From Mytilinidion resinicola (Eukaryota > Ascomycota > Dothideomycetes > Mytilinidiales > Mytilinidiaceae): DNA of 64,000 nt. This document shows positions 53,933 to 64,000 of this stretch, one piece after another. The stretch lies in the NCBI RefSeq assembly GCF_010093595.1, contig NW_022985457.1:489494-553493 (forward strand), written 5' to 3'. Positions within the stretch are counted from its first letter, which is position 1. Every line of letters starts with the position of its first letter. Under the pieces are notes generated by a model. The model made no database searches and was not told where the DNA came from. It was given only the letters and a program-made list of their open reading frames with translations. A program made the translations under genes and the position numbers.

Positions 53933-55273
53933 CTAGTACTCATCTTTAAATACCATGCATTGTTGTTCACCGGCATCGTCGACCCAAGCTCTAAACATAC
54001 CTCCACAATTAAAGTCGGCAACGATACTTCCGTGCGTCCCCACCAATTCGATGCCTATTATACCTCCTTCACCTTCTCCTGTCTTACCCCAGCGGTCTCC
54101 GGCAGACTTCTGCAACTCACCTCCAGACCCAGCTACTTGGCTGACAGCTTTCGAAAGAGCAGTGTTTGGACTTGAGAATCGAGATATTGCTGCTGCTGTT
54201 CGGACAGCATTGACCCGAAGGAAGGAATCGCCATTTCCCGTCCCAGACATAGCAACAGCATGACGTTGGGATGAATGTTGTTGCTCGGTAGACTTATTGT
54301 CGGAAGTTGATGCTTGCACTTGGGGTTGCCTCAGAGCTGTGGACGGGAGGCAGTCCGATATCAGAGCTGGAGTATCACCTCGCGAAAGTTTATCGAAAGA
54401 TGACGTGGACGAAGATGGTGTAGGTAATGACTGGTAGAGCATTTGAGATTTCGAAACCTCTTCAAACCATTCTTCAGCCCAGTAGCCAGCACCAAGGGTC
54501 GGTGTGTCACCGATACGTCCGGGTAACTTGTTAGTTAGACCGCCAGTAGAGGTCGCTACGCAGAGGGTCCCGAAACTATCGAGAACGACCGCACCAACAG
54601 TTCCTTGAGGCAGGTATTCCTTTCCATCCCACGAAGGGTCGCCTGTAGCCCCCAACCCTGCGGTTGGCGCTTCGCTTCCATTGTTAGAAAGCGGAAATGG
54701 ATCCTGGAATTGAGCAATTGCTGAACCGAGCTCCCGTTCAGCCTCCAATCCCCTTCGGTGTTCATCCCATCTCTTCTGCGTAAAGAAGTAGTCAGGCGTG
54801 ACTATATCAAGTCCCCATTCTTCAGCCAATCCCTCCAGGTACTCTCCGGAAAGCTGGCAATGCCCCTGCGCACCGCCGCCACCTCCAGTATCGCCTTGCA
54901 CTAGAAACTCGCGTGCAAGCTTGATTGGGTTCTTGACATGCTTGAGAAGCATACACCCGACCCCGCGCTTCCGCTTCCCGTCCGAAACCATGATACTGGA
55001 TTCCAGCTCATTGGTTCCGGCCCGCGTGAAGACAGCCCCTTTACCGGAATTGAAGAGAGGGTCATTTTCTAACAACGAGACTGCAAAAGTAGCCACGTCG
55101 AGGGCAGTAGCTCCTGGTTTCTGGAGGGACTCTGAAGCCGATGAAAGGGTAGACAGGAGAGATTTACGATAGGCTTCGTAGGCAGCCGATGTGAGGTTAT
55201 CACGTGAGATATTTCCAGCGCCGCCATGGATGATTATGCGAGGTTGGATGCTTAACAATCTGGTCGACGACAT
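53933..55273 (-). CDS. Threonine-nucleophile asparaginase/isoaspartyl peptidase family (Ntn hydrolase)
   Basis: Single exon, 446 aa. The start region PRIIIHGGAGNISRDNL and later ALDVATFAVSLLENDPLFNS, GKGAVFTRAGTNELESSIMV are the type 2 asparaginase core. The autocleavage site precedes the catalytic Thr in LPQGTVGAVVLDSFGTLCVA (~residue 224), and substrate contacts follow in STGGLTNKLPGRIGDTP and GTGNGDSFLR. GDTGGGGGAQGH is an odd glycine run in a surface loop. The proenzyme splits into alpha and beta chains and hydrolyses asparagine or isoaspartyl peptides; some members are threonine aspartases. Insert ~290-340 is Ser/Gln-rich and typical of fungal versions. Intact. The substrate cannot be fixed by sequence. 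Confidence 0.88.
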   Translation of the reverse strand: MSSTRLLSIQPRIIIHGGAGNISRDNLTSAAYEAYRKSLLSTLSSASESLQKPGATALDVATFAVSLLENDPLFNSGKGAVFTRAGTNELESSIMVSDGKRKRGVGCMLLKHVKNPIKLAREFLVQGDTGGGGGAQGHCQLSGEYLEGLAEEWGLDIVTPDYFFTQKRWDEHRRGLEAERELGSAIAQFQDPFPLSNNGSEAPTAGLGATGDPSWDGKEYLPQGTVGAVVLDSFGTLCVATSTGGLTNKLPGRIGDTPTLGAGYWAEEWFEEVSKSQMLYQSLPTPSSSTSSFDKLSRGDTPALISDCLPSTALRQPQVQASTSDNKSTEQQHSSQRHAVAMSGTGNGDSFLRVNAVRTAAAISRFSSPNTALSKAVSQVAGSGGELQKSAGDRWGKTGEGEGGIIGIELVGTHGSIVADFNCGGMFRAWVDDAGEQQCMVFKDEY

Positions 55274-55949
55274 TTTCCGGTACGGTATGAAGAGAGATCT
55301 TCTGAAAGTGACGATGCAGGGAGTATGAAAGACGAATTACCTGAAGATAACGAGATCTTGGGAGGTGTAAAATCAAGCAATAGCTGCGGTGACAGTGCGA
55401 TGATGAACGATGTATGAGTCCAATTGCTGTGCCACAGCAGCCTCTATTTCTATGATGGCGGTGCTGTCACGAGTGGTGAACGTGATGGTGGTTTTAAGAG
55501 GAACGGGATACCTGGGACCTCCGAGTGATTAGATCTAGATGCCAAGACCGAGCTCTTCGGATCAAAAGGCTCCGGTCTCCGGAAGTATTGGCCCAAGGTA
55601 CACTCCAATAGAATACACACACACAAGGAAGACACTTTGAAGACTATAGTAAGTTTGGACGTAGCTATTTATCAGTATACCCATAAGATTTCAGCATAGG
55701 CCCAAACATTGCAGCGAGGAAAGGAGCCGGTCAAGTCAAGCAACCAGGTACCGCCGGCAGCAATCAGCCGCTCGTGCTTCCCCACGAAATCTGTCTGGGG
55801 AAAAGAGGCCGCTGCTAGCCGCGCTCTTGCCGACGAGGCCCAAGGTGTGGAATAACTTCGCTCGCTCCCCTCGACTCCTCTCTGATGCTTGTCCGTTCAG
55901 AACTCCAAGAATCTCACATATATATGCTTATTAGATTGCACTTGTAGCT
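55274..55949. promoter_or_regulatory. Divergent promoter of asparaginase and BCKDHB genes
   Basis: 676 bp between opposed starts; no gene. A CA microsatellite (ACACACACAC) sits near 55615 and a TATATATG word at 55918-55925 is close to the BCKDHB start. Confidence 0.45.
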
Positions 55950-57270
55950 ATGGCCGCAAAACCGCAGTCACTGCGACCCCTCGCCAGTCTCCTCCGTCCA
56001 CGCTCCGCCTACCGCTGTCAACAACACCAACAGCAACCACAATTTAGGTCATATTCGGCAGCTCCTCCGGGAGCACGTCTAAATGGTACCGTTAACTACG
56101 ACACCACCTCCATCCTCAATCACACCTCGAAAACTGCCCTCTCGAATCCTGAACTCCCCGAAAATGTCCGAACCGGCCCTACCAAGAGCATAAACCTTTA
56201 CACAGCGGTGAATGAAGCTATGCGGCATGCCCTCCAGACAGACGAGCGCGTGTTGGTGTTTGGGGAGGATATACAGTTTGGAGGCGTTTTCCGGTGTACA
56301 ATGAACTTGAACGAGGACTTTGGCACAGAGAGGGTGTTTAATACACCACTCTCGGAACAAGGGCTGATAGGGTTTGCAATTGGAGCTGCCTCGGAGGGCA
56401 TGCGGCCAATTGCGGAGATACAGTTTGCGGACTACGTGTATCCGGCGTTTGACCAGCTGATAAACGAGTGTGCAAAGATGCGGTACCGGGCTGGCAAGAC
56501 GGATATGCACTGTGGTGGTTTGGTCGTGAGGATGCCGGCTGGAGTTGTCGGACATGGGGCTCTGTACGTGTTGTTTACTATCGTACGTTTAGATTCAAAG
56601 GCTGACCTCATGCGATCTCTATAGCTACCACTCTCAATCTCCAGAAGTACTCTTCACGCACGTACCCGGCTTACGCGTGATTATTCCACGGTCTCCCATA
56701 CAAGCAAAAGGCCTTCTTCTAGCCGCGATCGCATGCAATGACCCCTGCATCTTCTTGGAACCCAAAATTCTCTATCGCGCGGCAAAAGAACACGTTCCGG
56801 TCGGCGGCTACACCCTACCACTTGACAAGGCCGAGATCCTGAAAACAGGGTCAGATGTGACAGTCGTGTCATACGGCACACCTCTATATACCTGCGAAGC
56901 TGCGATTCAAAAAGCAGAGAAAGATCTCGGATGCAGTGTCGAGCTGATTGATCTGCGGACTATCTACCCATGGGATCGGGAGACGATTTTAAACAGTGTA
57001 CGAAAGACAGGCCGTGCTATTGTTGTACACGAGAGCATGCAAAACGCAGGCGTTGGCGCGGAAGTTGCCGCGACAATCCAAGAGGGTGCATTCACGAGGC
57101 TTGAAGCACCAGTGAAGAGGGTAGCGGGCTGGGCGACGTTCACCGGGCTGGCTTACGAGCAGTTCGTCATCCCGGATGTCGCAAGTAAGTTCATACTTCT
57201 CTAACTTCTAGACCACTTGCTAATGCAATCAGGGGTGTACGATGCTATTAAAAAGATAATCGAGTATTAA
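55950..57270 (+). CDS. BCKDHB: Branched-chain 2-oxo acid dehydrogenase E1 beta subunit
   Basis: Exons 55950-56563, 56625-57184 and 57233-57270 give 403 aa. The Arg/Gln-rich N-terminus with [11 protein letters not shown] near residue 30 is a mitochondrial targeting peptide. The E1-beta core follows: [80 protein letters not shown], and after intron 1 [20 protein letters not shown] and [20 protein letters not shown]. The C-terminal transketolase domain has [20 protein letters not shown] and [20 protein letters not shown]. With E1 alpha and TPP it decarboxylates the keto acids of Leu, Ile and Val in the mitochondrial matrix. The last 12 residues ([11 protein letters not shown] end) come from a 38-nt exon. 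Confidence 0.93.
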
Positions 57271-58281
57271 GCATTAGAAGTCAATTACAGAGGGGGACTA
57301 TAGGATAGTAACCATCTAATGATGCTCAATGCATTCCATTTCAAACAATTTTGCATTTTCTCTCCTATCATATTGCACGTAGGCGTTATTCTATCCTTCG
57401 TATCTGCACTTTCAACTACGTTTCCATTTTGAGGACATTGGCCATTTCAGTACCCAATTCCTCCTGCAGGATGTTCTCGGATACACTTTCAAAATTAAAA
57501 TCCTGAAGCTACTTGACTATATCATCTGAACCAATTACTTACCTACCAGAGGGATAGGGCCAAGTTTACAGAATTCACATACCAAGGTACTGTATACCTT
57601 GAGCAATGCCTACTTTGAGTGCTAGTTTAGGTAGAACGCCGACCCTTAAATAAGCCTAGGGTCTTGTTAGCTCCGATGACTACTTTGTCTACTGCTACTT
57701 TGAGCGCTGTATGCTTTTGATCTATTAGTGTGTGGGCATCAATAAACACGTGACGTGTGTTGTCTCTTACGTGATCTATCACGGACGAATACCGGCCGGG
57801 ATCTTTCGGCTATATCCCCCATGTAACTAAACCCTCACACCCTAAAACCCAAGTTTATTTCCCATATAAGGTAATCACTTGCTAATAGCTTAGCACTAAC
57901 TACCTTTTAGTTTCCAGCTAGTGCATCGGCTCTTTATAAAGCCTAAATACATACACGATATAGGCGTATTATAGATCGAGACAAGAAATATGGAGTTTTC
58001 AGTCTACCCGCCGGACGAAGGTTGCACCGCGTCGAGTCCTATTGTAGAAAAACGCTCTCCATTACAGCATTGTAGGCCTCAGCACAACAGCGTAAATCGG
58101 AGTTTGCAGATATGAGCGAACATATCAGAAGCATTTCCATCAATCGTCCGAAACATCTGAAAAAGATTTTCAACATTCCTTCATCATAACTCTACCCCAA
58201 CCTTCTCTCCTCCATATGCTAGACTTCTCGAAACCAGACACTGCCTTCTTCACCTCCTACACCGCCTTCCCCTCCCAAACC
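57271..58281. promoter_or_regulatory. Upstream region of the enoyl-reductase-like gene
   Basis: 1 kb, AT-rich, no supportable gene. It carries CACGTGACGTGTG at 57747-57759 and the inverted repeat CGTGAT-CT-ATCACG at 57770-57783, a dense group of CACGTG/ACGTGA words about 500 bp before the next start. A TATAAAG word lies near 57935. Confidence 0.45.
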
Positions 58282-59418
58282 ATGCTCGCCCTCAAAATCA
58301 TCTCCCGCGGCCACGCCGCCCCCCAACCCGTCCCTCTCCCCACCCTACGCCCCTCCTATATCCTCGTGAAAACCCACGCTATCGCTCTCAATCCCGCCGA
58401 CGTTGGGGGCATTGACATGGTCGCGCCCGTTGGCGCAACCGTGGGCCTCGACTTCGCCGGCGTCGTTGTCGACATCGGGTCCGAGGTCCAGAAGAGCTTT
58501 AAGGTCGGAGACAGAGTGTTTGGTGCTGTGCATGGGTGTAATGAGAGTGAGCCGGAGGACGGCGCGTTCGGGGAGTATCTGATTGCGAAGGGGGATTTGA
58601 CGGCGGTGATCCCGGAGAGTTTGGGGTTCGAGGCGGCGAGTACTATGGGGGCGGGGATTGCGTCGGTCGGGCAGGCGCTGGGGCAGAATCTGGGGTTGCC
58701 GTGGCCGGGGAAGCAGAGCGACGCGGGAGAGAAAGTACAGGTGTTGGTATACGGAGGGAGTTCGGCGACGGGGGCGTTGGCGATACAGTTTGCGAAGGCG
58801 TGAGTTTTGGTCTCTTGCTGTTAGTGGTGTTAAGATCGGTTGGATGTACTGATTATGTCTGCCAGCTCTGGATTGGAAGTCATAACGACTTGTTCCCCTC
58901 ACAACAACGCCTACGTCAAATCTCTGGGCGCGTCTGCTGTCTTTGACTACCACAGCCCAGCTTGCGCCGCAGATATCCGTGCACATACGAATGACAGTCT
59001 CTACTACGCCTTCAACTGTCTCCCGGATGACTCTGCGGCCAAGATCTGCACGGAAGCGCTGTCCTCGCATCCAAGGCCGGGTGGGTCGAAACCGGCGTAT
59101 ACTGGAGTCTCTCCCATGGGAGTCGATGCAGCAATCATGCGGGATGATGTGCAATATTCGAGCATTCTAGGCTATACAGCGAAAGGCGAGGCATTTACTT
59201 TCGCAGGGAATCCAATACCTGCGATGCCGGATCACTTCGAGTTCATGAAGCGGTGGATAGAGTTCGGGACGTCTTTGGTTGCAAATGGAACGGTGAAGCC
59301 TCATACGTTTGAAGTAAGACCGGGCGGACTGGAGGATATTGTCAAGGGGTTGAACGAGTTGAGGGAGGGGAAGATTAGCGCGAAGAAGTTGGTTTATCGG
59401 ATTGGGGAAGAGGTTTGA
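58282..59418 (+). CDS. MDR-superfamily oxidoreductase, trans-enoyl-reductase-like
   Basis: Exons to 58799 and from 58866 to 59418 give 356 aa from the ATG at 58282; the in-frame ATG at 58216 would add 22 residues. I prefer 58282 because MLALKIISRGHAAPQPVPLP matches the usual start of the family. GroES-like part: YILVKTHAIALNPADV, GLDFAGVVVDIG, FKVGDRVFGAVHG, GAFGEYLIAKGDL. Rossmann part: VLVYGGSSATGALAIQFAK, joined by the intron to SGLEVITTCSPHN. No structural-zinc cysteine cluster, so a zinc-free NADPH enzyme. Relatives act with polyketide synthases (LovC type) or alone on enones. No synthase is nearby, so a stand-alone oxidoreductase is likelier. Converges with the ankyrin gene, 49 bp apart. 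Confidence 0.85.
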
Positions 59419-59467
59419 TATCGATAGTACGACTCATCGTCCCACACTTCGCATAGACTGCAAAACT

Positions 59468-62400
59468 CTATTTCTGGCGATACTGGAACAACTCGAGTAT
59501 AGCCTTCTTCTCGCAAGCTGCGGCGACGTCCAATGCGCTTCGCCCTGCATTATCTTCGTGAAGCGGATCCAATCCTTTTGCGACGAGGAACTCAAACAAC
59601 TCGCGATCGCGTGCTTGGCTGCGGCTCAAGTCATGACTGTCATATTCACGACCTTCCTCCCGGCTCGCAACTATGTGGAGTGCAGTCTCTCCCTTATGAT
59701 TCCGCACATGCACATTGGCGTTGGCAAAGAGCCCCTCAAAGTGATCGACATGAGGCGAGCCCTCTGCATAGGCATAGGACCGATACTCGGTGTCCAGCAT
59801 AGGGTTTGATAGAAAGCTGAACAGCGGAGGGTTCCCGGCATTGTCACGCGCGTCGATGTTCCCGCCCAATTTCAGATACTGTTCCCAAAGCCGGTGACAT
59901 CCATCCTTGTAATCTGATGGAAGGTCTCGGCGTCCTGTATAGCGGCGTATACTGACATACTTTTTTAAGAATTGGGGTGCAATATGATGCAGAGCAGTCA
60001 TGCCCTCTGGGTTAGGTTCTAAAAGGTCGGCTCCTGAAGTAATCAGGGCTTCGCAGACTTTCGGACGGAGGCAATTTAAAGCACGATGAAGTGGCGAGTC
60101 GTTTTTGTTATCTTTCAATGTGATCAGTGGCTTGCAGTCGTCCCTCTCCAACATTTGAAGAATAGTGTCGTCCTCGGACTCCAGAGTGTCAAGCAGATGA
60201 TGAAGGGCATGCCGACCTTCGTGGTCTACGACTGTAATGTCAGCTCCATTCTCCAGAACCTTCAAGGCAGGTGCCTTCTCCTTGGCAACCCGTCGTTTTT
60301 GCTGATAGCCAGGCAGAGCCCCAATCCAGTCGCAGGAAGCTAGGAATACGGTTCTTCCCCGGGGATCTCTTGCGTTGAGATCGATGCATTCGAGATGATC
60401 CAGGACTGCTATAAGGATTTCGTACTCGGAATGCTCGAAGACGTAATGAAGCAATATGTCCTTTTCGTTCAGCTGCGAGTACATATCCGCTCCGCGTTCG
60501 ATGAGAAGATTGACCACGGGAACATAATCTTTAGCCGCTAGGGTGCAGAATTCTACAAGCGGACAGGTAGCGCAAAGAAGAGCATATCTTGCCTGGTCCT
60601 TGACGTCGTAGTTGACCACGCACTGCTTTGTGGCATCCATGCTATTTGGGCTTACCCCATGCTCGAGTAGGAGCGTTACAGCTGAGACATTGGCCGCTTC
60701 AATTGCCGTGAAGAGAGGGGAGACATTTCCAATAAAAGGATCGGCACCCCTCCGAAGCAACTCTTTCAACACATTTGTCTTAGTATTGGCTCTGTTTAGA
60801 CAGGAAGCGCCGGAGGTGTCGGTAATATTTGGGTTAGCCCCAAGGTCTAGGAGTACCTTGACGCATTCAAATTTCCAAAAGTTCCGGCCCTCGCCCGGAA
60901 CAATGGTGGAGGCAATGTGTAACGCAGTCTCCCCATTCTGGTTCAGAGCGTTTACGTCTGCTCCTTTATTGACAAGATACTTGATAGCGTCCATCTGCCA
61001 CCAGTAGCGCCCGTGCGCAAGGCAGTGTAATACGGATGGTCCAAACTGATAATTATGAAAGTCGTCCGACAAGTGTACAAGAGCACGTTCGTTGACATCC
61101 ACACTAAAGCGTTCGACTAGAAGCTCCATCATCATCATGTTGGAGGTGGGCCTTTCGCAACATACGTGAAGTGGCGGTGCAAAATAAGAGGGTTGACGGA
61201 CTGTGTCAACGCACGCTCTTCGTGTCCACTCCATTGTCCATTCCAGGTCGTCGAACTTTTTTGCATGGTGTCCTATTTTCTCCATTCTGTCGACTAAACC
61301 CTCATGAGCAATGAAGCTGATAATGGACGGAAATGCTAGGTCGTTTACAGGCCGAAGCATATCAATGCCCTTCTTATCCAAGTGTTCAAGGTCGTCTGCG
61401 TCCAGGTATTTGATGAATCTTCGGGGACAGCTGAGCAACTCTGTAATGATTGAGGCATCATGGCTGCCGAGAGATGTTGAGCGAGCAAGAAGCGACGCTT
61501 CAACGAGGCGCATCGAGCTTTGTGAACCAGCCTCAGCAATGCCGTCATACATCTTTGAGTTTACCAGGCTCCGAATCATGCTTTTGCAACCGTACCGAAG
61601 AGCAAGATCCAAGGGGTCATGTTTTTCATTGTCGACGGCAGTAGTATCTGCACCAGCAGCAATCAGCATCGTTACAATGCCTGCTGTAGAAGGCGTATCA
61701 TATTCATCCTCGAAATTAGGCTCCATCTTCCATTTACACGAATACCACGGTCCCTGATAATGTGATCTTTCGACGAGAGGTCGAAGTGCATCCTCACGAG
61801 ACAGGCCAGGCTGTGATCTCCCATCTTTGAGGACCGTCCAATGCATCTGTTCGACCTCGAACTCAGCACAGGAATGAAGGGCAGTTCGCCCCTGCAAATC
61901 TTTGAGGTTGATGGAAGCGCCAGCTTTGAGGAGGTAATGTACGCTCTCTTGTCTCCCGGAGGTACATGCGTCGTGAAGCGGCGTTCTGAGGAATGAGTCT
62001 GGCTTGTCAATCACCTCCTTGTCGACCTCTTGCAAGAGTAGCCCTACAATATTGCTTTTCCTGGCTCGGCAGGCGAGGTGAAGTACACTTCTACCATCTT
62101 TAGTCACTATCGCAGAATTCGCTCCGTCGTTCAGAAGTTCTGACACGAGTTCTTCAGAACGGAGACATGCCATGTGCAATGCTGTCATGCCGTCCTTATC
62201 TCGAATATCCACATCCAAATTCTGCCCACTCTCGCGAAAGAGAGAAAGCAAGGGAACATAGGATTTCGAGAATCCAGAAGATCGTAAGCGTGTCTGTTGA
62301 ACACTCAAATGAAGTGGCGTTTCACCAGTGATACTCTGGGCGTTTACAGATAACCCCAACTCCAAAAGCTTTCGCACTACGTCGACATACATGTCGCCGT

Positions 62401-64000
62401 CGTCGTACCGTTTGGAGATCTCGTGTAACAGGCTGTTGTTTTGTTTGTCGAGGATATGAGGATCGAGTCCGATTTCGAGGAAGTGTTGTAGGAGATCATA
62501 TTTGTTGCAAACCATATGCATGATTCCTCGGCCAGAATTGTCCGTTGCGTCTAGTCGAGCACCGCTCTCCTTAAGAGCATCGAAGTATTTCGAACCGATA
62601 TTCGCTAGTAAAGGTGTCCTCCCAGCGATGTTTCGAGTTTCAAGGTTAACACCCGCCGATTTGAGCAGTTCAATGTATTCCATCATCTCGGGGTAAGTCC
62701 AGCGCGAGTTGTAATAGAAAAGGCAGTGCTCTCGCGTGGCACTATCGGCGCAGTCTCCTAGAAGTGCTTTGAAGACTTCTAGTGAGCAGCTCGATGCTGC
62801 TAGCTCTAACGTGGTCAGTCCCTTATCGTTCTTCGTCTCACATCTAGCACCCTTTTGGAGGAGGAAGCGAACCACATCATCGATCGTGGAACCCACACCT
62901 CTGTTGAATAAGCTCTTCGGGCCTGGATTTCGTCAGTATGACACGGCTACTTCTATCAGGAAAATCTCAACGGGAGATTAGACCAATAGCCACGTTCCAG
63001 TCCTTGCAAGTTGCAAGTGCCAGGGGTGATCACGCAGGAAGAAGAGTTGAACGCTCGCTAATACGACAAATGGAAATATCTATGGACTCACATGATAAAG
63101 CAGCGTGGAGCAAAGAGTCCCCAGAATGTCCGCGTGAGCAGATGTCCGCGCCAAAATCGAATAACTCTTGTAGCAAGGTCAGATTCTGGGAGTGCCTTAA
63201 AAACTCATGTATTGGGGTGTCGCCTTCATCACCCTGAACGCTCAAATGCGTATGGCCTCCGGCTTGTAGTAGAGATCTGCATTCTGCATAACGACTGATG
63301 TGCGAGAAAGGAAACAAGAGAAGGTGCATCAGAGTCCGGCCTCTCTCATCTTTTTCGTTCAAATCCGCGCCAGCATTCAAAAGCCTCTGTAATATGGGCT
63401 CGAAGGATGACTGATCTCCTTTAGAATTGGACGATACGAGGCCTTGTAAGGCAGTCATGGGTGTAGCTGCTGTTCCCATAATTCGATCACCACGGTGCGG
63501 TTGATATCTCCTGCCGATTTGACTTCGTGATTTAACATGAACATCGGCACCTCTAGCGAGAAGTAGTTTCACGCAGTCGAGATTACGAGCGGTTGCAGCG
63601 AGATACAAAGCGGTTTCTCCCAGTATCGTAGCGTTAGCAGAGACGTCAGTAGTTTCGAGGATCGCACGCACAGCTTCCGTTCTGCTATATGCGCACGTCA
63701 AACACAGAGCGTTGCCGATTTCGTCACGTCCTAGATAGGGGATCATGGTAGTCAAGGTTTCAGTGTGTCCAAGCTTGCACACGTAATCTAGGGCAGTTTC
63801 CCCCTTCGTACTCCTTTGGCTACTAAGTAACCTGCCGGAGTGGTTCTCACGTGTTTTCGGGGTCAAGGGATCAACTCCAGCCCCGAGAAGCTTTTCAACT
63901 GTAGATGCATGGTTCTTCCTTGCAGCTTCATGTAGAGGCGTATTTCCACGAATATCATCCGGGTTCGGATTGGCCCCGTTCTCGAGCAACATAACGACCA
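59468..64000 (-). CDS. Very large ankyrin-repeat protein, N-terminus beyond the window
   Basis: Two exons in view: from the window edge to 63092, and 62922-59468, joined by a 169-nt intron (GTGAGT donor, ATACTGAC branch, ATCCAG acceptor). The join reads AALSCPKSLFNRGVGSTIDD, so at least ~1450 residues are visible. The frame continues out of the window. More than twenty ankyrin units are seen almost end to end (for example GNTPLHEAARKNHASTVEKL, GETALYLAATARNLDCVKLL, GMTALHMACLRSEELVSELL, GRSVLHLACRARKSNIVGLL, GETALHIASTIVPGEG), ending GRSALDVAAACEKKAILELF. No transmembrane span or enzyme domain is visible here. In fungi such arrays often follow a nucleotide-binding or hydrolase N-terminal module, which would lie past the edge. 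Binding partner unknown. Frame intact over its whole visible length. Confidence 0.88.

Noticed and set aside
58216..58281. Upstream start for the enoyl-reductase-like gene
   Set aside because: The 22 extra residues are not family-like, but an organelle-targeting extension cannot be fully excluded.
53933..59418. A secondary-metabolite cluster (asparaginase, BCKDHB, enoyl reductase)
   Set aside because: No polyketide, peptide or terpene synthase, tailoring P450 or cluster regulator is present. BCKDHB is a housekeeping gene.

Overview
The window is nuclear DNA of a filamentous ascomycete (Pezizomycotina). The evidence is short 44-90 nt GT-AG introns with CTNAC-type branch sites, a Zn(II)2Cys6 regulator, and families largely confined to these fungi (HET, DUF6536, DUF6594, rhodopsin-like SAT4-type membrane protein, GIT1-type permease, BIM1/X325 copper protein). 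No tRNA, rRNA, CRISPR array or complete transposon was found. All exon joins below were worked out by reading splice sites and frame by eye. They agree in frame throughout, but no transcript data were available.

Layout. 0-5.5 kb: a HET-domain gene remnant split by an LTR-like insert, then a DUF6536 membrane-protein gene with one in-frame stop. 6-12 kb: two conserved genes transcribed divergently, MET10 (sulfite reductase alpha) and the intron-rich SEC61 (translocon channel). 12.3-13.9 kb: a gene-poor stretch with an MFS-transporter fragment and two pairs of diverged direct repeats. 14-18.4 kb: a Zn2Cys6 regulator divergent from a GFA/CENP-V-type protein, then a small conserved two-exon gene. 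18.5-31.5 kb: a housekeeping block of MED13 (Mediator kinase module), ENP2/NOL10 (ribosome biogenesis), CYB5 (cytochrome b5) and HSE1 (ESCRT-0). 32-35.7 kb: three neighbouring diverged paralogues of an F-box-like family. 37.5-43 kb: a GIT1-like permease and a seven-helix rhodopsin-like protein. 45-49.7 kb: a broken alpha/beta-hydrolase gene of the NLR-associated type, two unrecognised genes and a DUF6594 membrane protein. 50-59.4 kb: a TauD-type dioxygenase, a GPI-anchored BIM1-like protein, a threonine-nucleophile asparaginase, the branched-chain keto-acid dehydrogenase E1 beta and a stand-alone MDR enoyl-reductase-like enzyme. From 59.5 kb to the edge: a very large ankyrin-repeat protein, cut off by the window at its N-terminus.

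The genes do not form one pathway. MET10 (sulfate assimilation) and the TauD-type dioxygenase (sulfonate use) both touch sulfur, but they lie 41 kb apart. The accessory parts (HET remnant, broken hydrolase, paralogue trio, ankyrin giant) look like fast-evolving self/non-self or lineage-specific content set among conserved genes. No convincing new multi-gene system was found. The best leads are the three-paralogue family, the paired GC-AG introns in SEC61, the hairpin repeats at 12.7-13.7 kb, and the in-frame loss of the catalytic core in the hydrolase gene.
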